64,000 nt of DNA, taken from Bythopirellula sp041737835 (GTDB lineage Bacteria > Planctomycetota > Planctomycetia > Pirellulales > Lacipirellulaceae). How positions within the stretch are numbered: position 1 is the stretch's first letter; each line of letters opens with the position of its first letter. Shown here one piece after another: positions 17,454 through 25,359 of the stretch. Position numbers and translations under genes: made by a program. Below the pieces are notes generated by a model. It had not been told where the DNA came from, made no database searches, and was given only the letters and a program-made list of their open reading frames with translations. The stretch lies in the NCBI GenBank assembly GCA_041737835.1, contig JBGSQY010000018.1; one strand, given 5' to 3'.

Positions 17454-19487
17454 TCACTCCGCGGCGGGTTCGGCAGGCTTCTGCTCTTCCTGCCATTGGC
17501 GGGCCAAGATGCGATTGCCCTGTTGCTGCGGCGATTTGTCGGCCTCCAATAAATCGATGGCCTCACCGGTACGATTCAGTTGATGCAACGTGCGTGCTAA
17601 ATTGTAAGTGGCCCCCGTGGTCCACGGCCCGTCGGGAAAGGATTCGAGCGTACGACGACGGAACCAATCTTCGGCTACCTCATATTTGCCGAGTTCATAA
17701 CTCAACAAACCGAGCCAATAGCTCGCGTCAGACTTAGCCGTCGTATAGATCAATTTTTTGAGCGGATCGAGTTGATTGATCACATCTTCCGGCAAGCGGA
17801 TTTCGCTGTGTTGCAAGTGCTGCGTCGCTTCGCGATGGCCGCGCCGCGGCTGAGCCAATGGATCATCTTGCTGAGACACCGGCACGGGCTTGGTCCCTTG
17901 GAAATACAGCACGCGAGCTTTCCACAAACGTGGCGCATTGGCAAACACCAAGAAACGCTGAGCCGCTTGTTCGCGTTGCGGTCGTTTCATCGTGACTTCA
18001 GCGATGCGGGATTCGTAAGGAAACGGCCACAGCTCAACGCCCGTGATTCCTTTTTGCGACTTGAGCGATTCCGCCAAACGATCGGAATCAGCCGAGAGAA
18101 CGACAAAATCCTCTCCTTGCAACACACTTTGCAGCGCCGCGGCCCGGCGAGACATCTGGAGCGGCGTAGCGATGACTTGAGCGCGCACATTTTGCAGGTC
18201 TTCCGCTGTGAGGGGATACGGATGTTCGGCATCGAGATCGAGCGTGCGGAGCAACTCGGGATCAGCGATCACTTCGGAAAGCGTCGCCACCTTGCCAGGC
18301 TCTGCACCGGGGATGGGTAGCCCCAGGCTTGTATCGAACAAATAGATTTCGCCATCCACCGGCACGCCGACGAGCCATTGCTCTCCCGCCGCCAAGATAA
18401 CGGCATCGATCTGCTGTTGCCGACACAACTCGGCAAACACCCAAGCACGAAGTTCCGCCGTGCCGTGGCCATACATGAGTGCCTGCCAAGGTTGATAGAC
18501 GATATCGGGTTGGTCGGGGTCATCGAGCTGAATGTTGCGAATCGTCCAATCAAAGTACTTCTTCGCCACATCGAGCTTTTCGTAGGCGTCGTGCTTCGCC
18601 CAGGCGGCGAGATCGCGATGCCAAATCGCTTCCTGTAACGATCGCACTTCCGCGAGATTGAATTGCCCGTCGCGCATTGCTTCCGCTGTAATGAGCGGCG
18701 CGATCTGCTCCGCCTCGCGCAACGTCTTGGGCAATGTTTCAACGAGTTTCGCTTGTTGCCACTTCAGATTCTGATCTTGGAAATTGCGATACCACTGATT
18801 CGCGCGATCCACCAACTGGATGAGCGCCGTTTCGTCGGGGCTGGGTTCCCACGCCAAGTCGGGCCGACGGCGGGTGATGTAGTTTGTCAGCCGCAAACGG
18901 ATTTCATTCATCCGGCGGTCGGAGAAACGCCAAATCTCGATGCGATGGGGTTCTTCGACAGGCCCACCCAGCGAACCATCCAAAATGAGGGCGTTGTTCG
19001 GATTGCTCGTATCAAGCCGCCGCACGGGGAGTTCGATGTATCCCACTTGCGCGCCGCCGCCATGCTCTTCGCTTTCCATGTCATACTTGATGAAGTAGCG
19101 AACAATGTCACCAGCTCGTACTCCCACGCCGCGGAAGTTGGCGTTGCCTGCCGGCACGGAGAGATAATCGTAGCCCCCTTCGGGATCCTGTGGATTCACG
19201 TTCACGGTCGCAAGCACCGGCTGCTGATTGGCGCTTTTGGAGTCGTCGAGAATCGGCTCGGCGGGAACGAGATCGAGCACCACTTGCGAGGGCAAGCTGT
19301 TGAGCGTCTTGGCAACGGCTTCGACCAACACGGCGGCACTATTCTGCCGCGCAGTCGTCGAACTCCCTCCACCGCGTCTGGCGACGGGTTGATGCTTGTT
19401 GTTGCAACTGACACTTGCCAGAAGTCCGCCGGCCAACAGAGCCAAGCCTACCAAAACATATCGCTGCTTATTCACAAGGGATCTCAA
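17454..19487 (-). CDS. Exported TPR protein with a possible degenerate transglutaminase-like core
   Basis: 677 aa. A hydrophobic signal near residues 9-28 is followed by SVSCNN, a weak lipobox. The middle part contains RAWVFAELCRQQQIDAVILA then IYLFDTSLGLPIPG, which resembles the Cys and Asp regions of transglutaminase-like domains without a clear His. The C-terminus (YWLGLLSYELGKYEVAEDWF, YNLARTLHQLNRTGEAIDLL) has TPR-like repeats. It overlaps kdsA by 20 bp, so it is probably cotranscribed. Planctomycete proteins of this type are generally of unknown function. The enzymatic reading is inference. Confidence 0.65.
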   Translation of the reverse strand: MRSLVNKQRYVLVGLALLAGGLLASVSCNNKHQPVARRGGGSSTTARQNSAAVLVEAVAKTLNSLPSQVVLDLVPAEPILDDSKSANQQPVLATVNVNPQDPEGGYDYLSVPAGNANFRGVGVRAGDIVRYFIKYDMESEEHGGGAQVGYIELPVRRLDTSNPNNALILDGSLGGPVEEPHRIEIWRFSDRRMNEIRLRLTNYITRRRPDLAWEPSPDETALIQLVDRANQWYRNFQDQNLKWQQAKLVETLPKTLREAEQIAPLITAEAMRDGQFNLAEVRSLQEAIWHRDLAAWAKHDAYEKLDVAKKYFDWTIRNIQLDDPDQPDIVYQPWQALMYGHGTAELRAWVFAELCRQQQIDAVILAAGEQWLVGVPVDGEIYLFDTSLGLPIPGAEPGKVATLSEVIADPELLRTLDLDAEHPYPLTAEDLQNVRAQVIATPLQMSRRAAALQSVLQGEDFVVLSADSDRLAESLKSQKGITGVELWPFPYESRIAEVTMKRPQREQAAQRFLVFANAPRLWKARVLYFQGTKPVPVSQQDDPLAQPRRGHREATQHLQHSEIRLPEDVINQLDPLKKLIYTTAKSDASYWLGLLSYELGKYEVAEDWFRRRTLESFPDGPWTTGATYNLARTLHQLNRTGEAIDLLEADKSPQQQGNRILARQWQEEQKPAEPAAE

Positions 19488-20313
19488 TCAAGTTCGCGGC
19501 CGTTTGACGCAAGGTGACAAGTCGCCGCATCATGTCTTCCATCTGGCCAAGGGGAATCATATTCGGACCGTCACTCGGCGAGCGATCCGGATCAGGATGA
19601 GTTTCACAAAACAAGCCTTCAGCACCGAGCACCATCGCCGCGCGAGCCAACGGTTCGACCATCGCGCGGTTGCCGCCGGTTGCGCCACCAAGCCCGCCCG
19701 GTTCTTGTACGCTATGGGTCGCGTCGAAAACCACTGGCACGCCCAAGGCTTGCATCTGGGGAATCGCGCGCATGTCGTTCACCAAACGACCGTAACCGAA
19801 AAACGTGCCGCGTTCGCACAGCAAAATGTTGCGACACCCGGCATCACTCAGTTTATTCAGAACATATTGCATGTCGCTGGGGGCCAAGAATTGCGCCTTC
19901 TTCACGTTGACGGCCCGGCCCGTCCGTGCTGCGGCGATCAACAAATCGGTCTGCCGCGCGAGAAACGCTGGGATTTGCAATAACTCGCAAACTTCGCCCG
20001 CCGCGGCGGCTTGATACGACTCGTGGATGTCGGTCGTGACTGGCAAGCCCGTCGTGCGGCTGATCTCGGCAAGAATTTCCAAACCATCGCTGAGCCCCGG
20101 CCCGCGATAGGCACCGCTGCTCGTGCGGTTGGCTTTGTCGAACGACGCCTTGAAGACCAACTGAATGTTGAGCAGCCGGGCGATCCGCTGCAATTCCTCG
20201 GCGATCTCCAGGGCCGCTTCCCGCGTCTCGAGCACGCACGGCCCAGCGATCCAGAGCAGCGGCTGGTCGCTGCCGCACTGATAGGGGCCGATGGAAGCGG
20301 GATAATTCGGCAC
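19468..20313 (-). CDS. kdsA: 3-deoxy-8-phosphooctulonate synthase
   Basis: 281 aa. KdsA condenses arabinose-5-phosphate with phosphoenolpyruvate to give KDO-8-phosphate for lipopolysaccharide. Signature segments: IAGPCVLET, FKASFDKANRTSSGAYRGPG, LPVTTDIHE, VNVKKAQFLAP and VFDATHSVQEPGG. The length is normal. The start is GTG at 20313 with TAGGA 7 bases upstream. First gene of a minus-strand group with the TPR protein and the transporter. Its presence supports a Gram-negative-type outer membrane. Confidence 0.96.
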   Translation of the reverse strand: MPNYPASIGPYQCGSDQPLLWIAGPCVLETREAALEIAEELQRIARLLNIQLVFKASFDKANRTSSGAYRGPGLSDGLEILAEISRTTGLPVTTDIHESYQAAAAGEVCELLQIPAFLARQTDLLIAAARTGRAVNVKKAQFLAPSDMQYVLNKLSDAGCRNILLCERGTFFGYGRLVNDMRAIPQMQALGVPVVFDATHSVQEPGGLGGATGGNRAMVEPLARAAMVLGAEGLFCETHPDPDRSPSDGPNMIPLGQMEDMMRRLVTLRQTAANLIEIPCE

Positions 20314-20975
20314 GTCGCGATCCTAAGTTGAGATGGCCTGTAAGCAGTAACGGGGATTGAAGTTCGGGCAATATAACCTCATTACCGCTTACGAACTACG
20401 CGGCGTGCCTGTTTGGCCAAATCCTGCGGAAACCGCCCAAATTGGTGGTTATTTCGCTGAATTTCGCAGTTCGTCTCGTTTTGAGCTTTTCACGATTTCC
20501 GCCAATTCGATGCGTCAGCAATTTATGCTTCATAACCACTTATGCATAAACGACTTGCAATAAAACTCCTCTCGTTATGAGACGATTTGAAAATTGCCGT
20601 GCGAACTCGATTTTCCTGACGCAGGATCGCGCAAACGGCCCGAGATTGGTTCATTTTGAATGAGTTATTCTGGGTCGTTGGCCGCGCGCAAGTTGCGGTT
20701 ATTGATGACGAAAACTTGTCGCCCGTCTCATGCTAACCACTTTGAAATACAGCGGTTATGTCGACTGCTATGGATCGTCTTTAGACCCGGGCCAAGGCAA
20801 TGGCACGCAGAGTGCAACTTATAAGAGGCGTTCGGCATGGGTCCTTCCACGCTGAACATTAATTCGCTGGCCCGCGGGGTCTCGGACGAACTGTGACGCG
20901 TCGGTGCAATTGCCCCTGACCGATTCGTTAAGTCAATGTGTATTTGGCTCGTCCGGGACCCGCTTTTTTGCGCGG
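20314..20975. other. Long intergenic region with one possible micro-ORF
   Basis: About 660 bp with no recognised gene. It must hold the kdsA promoter. One short frame, 20837-20896 on the plus strand, has an AGGCG-like Shine-Dalgarno stretch, an ATG and 19 sense codons reading MGPSTLNINSLARGVSDEL. It could be a leader peptide or a gene remnant. I cannot assign a function. Confidence 0.35.
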
Positions 20976-22238
20976 TCACTTTCTCCCCCAGCTGCGCCCC
21001 ACGCTGAGGCCCCACTCGCGGCCTGGTTCTTTGTCGTGGTAAGGGCGGTTTTTTTCTTTAGATCGCACAACGGCTTCGTCGGTAAGTTTGATCATGCGAA
21101 ACGTCCCCTCGTTCCCTTCGGCGACTTGGCGAAGTTGCTCTTCGGCCTTCTTGCTGCCCCACCCTCCGGCCAGGAAGCCAAACGTGTGAATAGGATAATC
21201 TCGCCCGCGGCGATCCAACAAGGCCGCGAGGCGGCGTTGATCGCGTGTTTGGTCGAGTTGCCCATCGGTCAGTAAATAGACCACGTCGGGGCGTGCCTGG
21301 TCGGCGGCTTGGATAGCTTGATCGACCGTGTTGCCCATGCAGAACTCGACAGTGTCGAGCCATCTCCGCAAGCGCAACTTCGAGCGATCCGTCGCAGGCA
21401 CAAAATCTTTGGCGGGATGCGGATAGTACAACGGGTAGAGCATGTCGCTGTAAAAGATGACATAGAACTTCTGCTTCGGATCGAGCGATTCCACACTCGC
21501 CAGCAGTTCGTCAATCAACAATTCGAGTTCGCCCCCTTGCATACCGCCCGAATTGTCGAGCACATACATGATCCGCTCGCCATCGACCTTCGTGCCGAAG
21601 AAACTCGCGGTCAATTGCTCCGCAGTTGGCAAAACGTCGGTCATACCGCTGCCACTCGCCAAGAGATTCGATACATCTCCCGATATGTCACTGGAGAGCG
21701 TATCGCTCGATAATTCGCTGAGCACTGTTTCCGAACTCAACTCGCTTTCCATCATCGCCGATGTCTGCATGATTTCGCTGGTGAGTTGGTTCTCCACGTT
21801 GTCCAGATTCTCGAGCGGCTCGACGGCGATCTCATCAAACACCATTTCGTCGGCAGCCGCCGGTTCGGCATCAAAAGAAAGACTGAAGTCAAACGACTGC
21901 GGCAGCCCGGCAATCGAAATCAAACTCATACCCGCCAACAAACCGACATTCACAAAGAGACTGCCGAGTATGGGCCGGAACTTGGCCACAAACTGAAGCA
22001 ACTTACTGGGCGAACGTCGCAGGCTGGCAGCAACAAGCGGCGCGGCGCCTTTATGCGCCGCAGACGCTACGTGCGCTCTCAAGGAAACGGCCACCGATCC
22101 CGAGCTAGCCACGGCACGATCAGCAGCCAACTTTTTCCCGGCTGTGACTTCAAAGGTGAACGTCTCGACCGCCGTTTGCGAGTCTGGAGAATCCAACTTC
22201 TCCGTGCGGTGGAGGCGGGACGAAGCAGAGGTAGGCAT
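20976..22238 (-). CDS. Membrane protein with VWA domain
   Basis: About 420 aa from ATG at 22238 (MPTSASS...). The frame is open further up but with unlikely residues. One transmembrane segment (LFVNVGLLAGMSLISIAG) is followed by an acidic, Ser-rich stretch with repeated ELSS/SDISG. The VWA domain begins at RIMYVLDNSGGM: the metal-site motif reads DNSGG rather than DxSxS. VYLLTDGQLDQTRD follows later. VWA domains bind partners through a divalent metal. It is divergent from the halogenase-like gene. The function is unknown. Confidence 0.75.
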   Translation of the reverse strand: MPTSASSRLHRTEKLDSPDSQTAVETFTFEVTAGKKLAADRAVASSGSVAVSLRAHVASAAHKGAAPLVAASLRRSPSKLLQFVAKFRPILGSLFVNVGLLAGMSLISIAGLPQSFDFSLSFDAEPAAADEMVFDEIAVEPLENLDNVENQLTSEIMQTSAMMESELSSETVLSELSSDTLSSDISGDVSNLLASGSGMTDVLPTAEQLTASFFGTKVDGERIMYVLDNSGGMQGGELELLIDELLASVESLDPKQKFYVIFYSDMLYPLYYPHPAKDFVPATDRSKLRLRRWLDTVEFCMGNTVDQAIQAADQARPDVVYLLTDGQLDQTRDQRRLAALLDRRGRDYPIHTFGFLAGGWGSKKAEEQLRQVAEGNEGTFRMIKLTDEAVVRSKEKNRPYHDKEPGREWGLSVGRSWGRK

Positions 22239-22537
22239 GATCCGCAACTCTCGATGGCGACCAGAACGAAGGCCTCTTCTTCCGGGAACGTCGAGGATTT
22301 TGATTCTAACCGGGGTGCTAGCACCATTCCAGAAAATAATTTCGGCCCCAATTTCCCCCAAGCCGCTAGCAAACTGGCCTCAAAACACCTGATTCACTGA
22401 ACCCGGCGCGAACCGCTGGCCGATAAGTCTCCAGTCCGCTCACCGGCAAGGTCCGCGTGATCGGTACGGATTCGCAGCCTTCGCGCGAGTGAACGCCAGG
22501 GAATCCGAACTTTTCTCGGTCTGTTCAGGACAACGAA
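22239..22537. promoter_or_regulatory. Divergent spacer between the VWA gene and the halogenase-like gene
   Basis: About 300 bp. It must hold both promoters. CAGGACAACGAA just before 22538 gives a reasonable Shine-Dalgarno (AGGA) for the plus-strand gene, which supports its long N-terminus. No clear operator was seen. Confidence 0.4.
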
Positions 22538-23641
22538 ATGAATCTGCATCCCAAAGTCCGCCCGCTGTGGCAACGTGCGATTATTGTCCCTGCTTTGACA
22601 TGCTTGATGATTTACAAGGCCTTGCATTTGCCTCGGCGGATTCTGCCGCGGGCGTTCCGTTCGATTGTCACAAACTGGCACTATTCGATGTTCTGGATGC
22701 TGATCAAAAGCGGCGTCACCCGCGCTTACATCGATGAACCTTGTGTTTTCAAAAAACCAGAATCGTTTGAGCCGCGGGTGAAAACCGATCCGGCGTATCA
22801 AATGTCGAAACAAGAAATCGAACAGTTTTATAACAACGGTTTCATTGGTCCGTTCGATGCGTTCTCACGCGAAGAAATGGCCGACTTCCGCAAGGAGATG
22901 CTGGCCGTGGAAAAAGAGAACTCCAAAACCTATGGCTTTGTTACGCCGCGTGATCGCCATTTGGAAATGCCGCGGCTCTTTGAATACATGAATCATCCCG
23001 CCATCGTGGAACGGGCGGCTCAATTGTTGGGCCCCGATCTGTTGCTGTGGCGGACTCAAATGTTCTACAAAGGTCCCGGCTCGCCCGCGATTCAATTCCA
23101 TCAAGCGAGCACGTTCATGGTCGAGGATTATCTCGACCCGGCGATCTTCCCACCGAAGCTCGACGAAATGTTCCAACTCACCGTCTGGATCGCCGTCGAC
23201 GATGCGATTCCCGAGAACGGCTGCATGCAATTTGTCCGCGGCACGCACGACAAGATGCACACGATCAAGTTCGGCGGTGAAGAAGGATTCTATAACGCGA
23301 ACTTCTCGCTGGAATTCGACCGCGATCCCAATCGGGTGATGACCGTTCCCGTGAAGTCGGGTCAGTTCATCATTTTCACCGAGCGTTGCATTCACGGTTC
23401 GCCCGCGAATACGACCGACCGTCATCGTTTGGCGTTTAACATGCGGATTATTCCGACGAACGTGCCGGTGCTCACCAACAAAGAGAAATACCGCTCGGTC
23501 TACAACGGCGGCAAATACTATCTCAAGAATTGGGGCGTCGTCGTGCTGCGAGGCGAAGACAAGTACAAGCTCAGCCGCACGGTGGTGCCGGCTCGACTTT
23601 CGCCGCGCGAGCAAACCAAGCAAAGCCGGTTGGCTGCTTAA
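22538..23641 (+). CDS. SyrB2-like non-heme iron/2-oxoglutarate halogenase candidate (PhyH superfamily)
   Basis: 367 aa. From residue about 89 the protein follows SyrB2, the syringomycin chlorinase, as I recall that sequence: NGFIGPFDAFSREEM, GPDLLLWRTQMFYKGPG, FHQASTF, TVWIAVDDAIPENGCMQFV, VKSGQFIIF and YYLKNWGVVVLRGED. The iron site reads H188-Q-A190, with Ala where hydroxylases have Asp or Glu, and the second His is H286 in CIHGSP. R297 and R303 fit the 2-oxoglutarate-binding arginines. The HxA change opens a halide site in known halogenases. An extra N-terminal 85 residues with a hydrophobic stretch (AIIVPALTCLMIYKAL) suggests membrane association. No carrier protein or NRPS is nearby; an SDR follows 38 bp later. 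Likely a chlorinating enzyme with an unknown substrate. Confidence 0.8.
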   Translation: MNLHPKVRPLWQRAIIVPALTCLMIYKALHLPRRILPRAFRSIVTNWHYSMFWMLIKSGVTRAYIDEPCVFKKPESFEPRVKTDPAYQMSKQEIEQFYNNGFIGPFDAFSREEMADFRKEMLAVEKENSKTYGFVTPRDRHLEMPRLFEYMNHPAIVERAAQLLGPDLLLWRTQMFYKGPGSPAIQFHQASTFMVEDYLDPAIFPPKLDEMFQLTVWIAVDDAIPENGCMQFVRGTHDKMHTIKFGGEEGFYNANFSLEFDRDPNRVMTVPVKSGQFIIFTERCIHGSPANTTDRHRLAFNMRIIPTNVPVLTNKEKYRSVYNGGKYYLKNWGVVVLRGEDKYKLSRTVVPARLSPREQTKQSRLAA

Positions 23642-23679
23642 TTCGTTTTTGAAGCCAACTGAGTTCCGGGGGGATCGCC

Positions 23680-24528
23680 ATGCAGACGCTACGAAATAAG
23701 AATGCCTTGGTCACCGGTGCCGCGTCAGGAATCGGCCGCGCGCTGGCACTACGCTTAGCGGAAGAAGGCTCCAATCTTTTCCTGCTCGATATCGATGCGC
23801 ATGGACTGACCAACACAGTGATCTCGGCCAAGCAGCGTGGCGTTGCGGTGATCGCGCGCCCCTGTGATATCAGTCAATTGGCAGAACTCGAAGCTGCCGT
23901 TGCTTATGGCCTCGATACTTGGGACCACTTTGATTTGCTGGTGAACAACGCGGGGATCACCTACTACGGCCACACCGAATTCATGTCGGGCGAGCATTGC
24001 GAACAGCTTCTGGCCGTCAACATTCACGGTCCCTTGCAGTTAACTCGGTTAATGTTGCCAACTTTGGTGTCTCGTCCCGAAGCTCATATTTTGAATATTT
24101 CGAGTTTGTTGGGAGTCGTAGGGGCACCCAAACTGTCGGTCTATTCGGCTTGTAAATTCGCCGTTGTCGGTTTTAGCGAAGCGCTGCGCGCCGAATACGC
24201 TCGCACGAATTTGGGCGTGACAGCACTCTGCCCCGGCTTCACGGATACGAACCTGTTTGATGCTGCACCACTGGGAACCGACCGTTGGTTTGCGAAGCGG
24301 CCTCCCTCATGGATGATAGGCACTTGTGAGAAAGTGGCCACGCGCGCGATTAAAGCCATTAAAAATGACGAGGCGATGGTTGTGATGCAGCCTTATGCTC
24401 GCTTGGCCCACATCGCAAAACGCTTCTTGCCTGGGCTGATCGATTTCGCACAGCATTTGAGCCGCAAACGGTTCGTGGCAAAGATCGAAGCGCCTCCCAC
24501 CGCCGAAGAGCGCCGCGCGGCGGCTTGA
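23680..24528 (+). CDS. SDR-family NAD(P)-dependent oxidoreductase
   Basis: 282 aa. Rossmann motif TGAASGIG near residue 13, NNAG near 89, catalytic Ser in NISSLLG and YSACK (Tyr-x3-Lys) near 152-156. The start ATG has GGGGGATCGCC upstream. It lies 38 bp after the halogenase-like gene on the same strand and is probably cotranscribed. The C-terminal region (PPSWMIGTCEKVATRAIKAI) is like that of membrane-associated SDRs acting on lipids, so the pair may act on a lipid-like substrate; that link is inference. Confidence 0.88.
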   Translation: MQTLRNKNALVTGAASGIGRALALRLAEEGSNLFLLDIDAHGLTNTVISAKQRGVAVIARPCDISQLAELEAAVAYGLDTWDHFDLLVNNAGITYYGHTEFMSGEHCEQLLAVNIHGPLQLTRLMLPTLVSRPEAHILNISSLLGVVGAPKLSVYSACKFAVVGFSEALRAEYARTNLGVTALCPGFTDTNLFDAAPLGTDRWFAKRPPSWMIGTCEKVATRAIKAIKNDEAMVVMQPYARLAHIAKRFLPGLIDFAQHLSRKRFVAKIEAPPTAEERRAAA

Positions 24529-24584
24529 ATTTGCAAAATGCCGCAACCTAGTCAGGACTGCAACCTGATAGGTATCATTCTGGC

Positions 24585-25313
24585 ATGCACCTGCGACTTG
24601 TCACTTACAACATCCACAAAGGTATCGGCGGACGGGACCGTCGGTACATGCCTGAACGGATTATCGAAACGCTCGCGCATATCCAGCCTGATATCGCGTT
24701 CTTGCAAGAAGTCGATGAAGATGCCCCCCGTTCACGGCATCACATGCAGGCCGAACTGTTGGCCGCGGAACTCGGACTTTCGTACATCGCCTTCCAGCGC
24801 AATGTGACCCTTAGGAAGGGCTGGTATGGCAATGCCATCTTGAGCCGCTTTCCACTTTCGGAGATCGAAAGCTATGACCTGACGATTCGTTTCAAGAAGC
24901 GCCGTCAGGCCTTATTCGCTCGCTGCAAAGTTCCCATAGGCGACCACACCAAGTCGCTGATCATGGCCAACATGCATCTGGGACTCGCCGGGCCGGAACG
25001 GGTTTACCAACTCCGTAAGTTCTTGCAGCATCATCTCGTGGCCGATGCCCAACGCCAAACTCCGATCGTCATGGGTGGCGACTTCAACGACGTTTGGGGA
25101 AGCCTTGGGCGAAAAGTTTTGGAGCCCGCCGGTTTTCATTTAGCGGGGGGCATGCTGCGAACTTTCCCGGCGATCCTACCGATGCGCCCCTTGGACCGTG
25201 TGTACTTTCGAGGCCCGCTGAAAGTGCATCACTCGTTCGCCTGCCGCACGGCCGTGGCCCATCAGGCGTCGGATCACTTGCCGTTGGTGGCCGAGTTTGT
25301 TTGGAATGATTGA
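24585..25313 (+). CDS. Endonuclease/exonuclease/phosphatase (EEP) family protein
   Basis: 242 aa. EEP fold motifs: VTYNIHKGIG at the start, FLQEVDED (metal-binding Glu), NMHLGL, GGDFNDV and SDHLPLVAEF at the end (catalytic His). Members include DNases, sphingomyelinases and phosphoinositide phosphatases. The cardiolipin synthase follows 46 bp downstream, and in several bacteria a similar EEP gene neighbours clsB, so a lipid-related role is plausible. Confidence 0.88.
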   Translation: MHLRLVTYNIHKGIGGRDRRYMPERIIETLAHIQPDIAFLQEVDEDAPRSRHHMQAELLAAELGLSYIAFQRNVTLRKGWYGNAILSRFPLSEIESYDLTIRFKKRRQALFARCKVPIGDHTKSLIMANMHLGLAGPERVYQLRKFLQHHLVADAQRQTPIVMGGDFNDVWGSLGRKVLEPAGFHLAGGMLRTFPAILPMRPLDRVYFRGPLKVHHSFACRTAVAHQASDHLPLVAEFVWND

Positions 25314-25359
25314 GAAGTTGGTGACGGCTCGCTTAGCGATTTATGCTATCCTGTGAGCC

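Noticed and set aside
18663..19517. Plus-strand frame of 284 codons antisense to the TPR gene
   Set aside because: No start signal and no protein-like motifs; the opposite strand encodes a coherent exported protein overlapping kdsA.
20728..21015. Minus-strand 95-codon frame downstream of the VWA gene
   Set aside because: It overlaps the end of the VWA gene in another frame and has no recognisable motif or start signal.
22538..23641. Plain phytanoyl-CoA hydroxylase
   Set aside because: The HxD ligand pair is HxA here, and the surrounding motifs match chlorinases better. The superfamily label is right, but the hydroxylase activity is doubtful.
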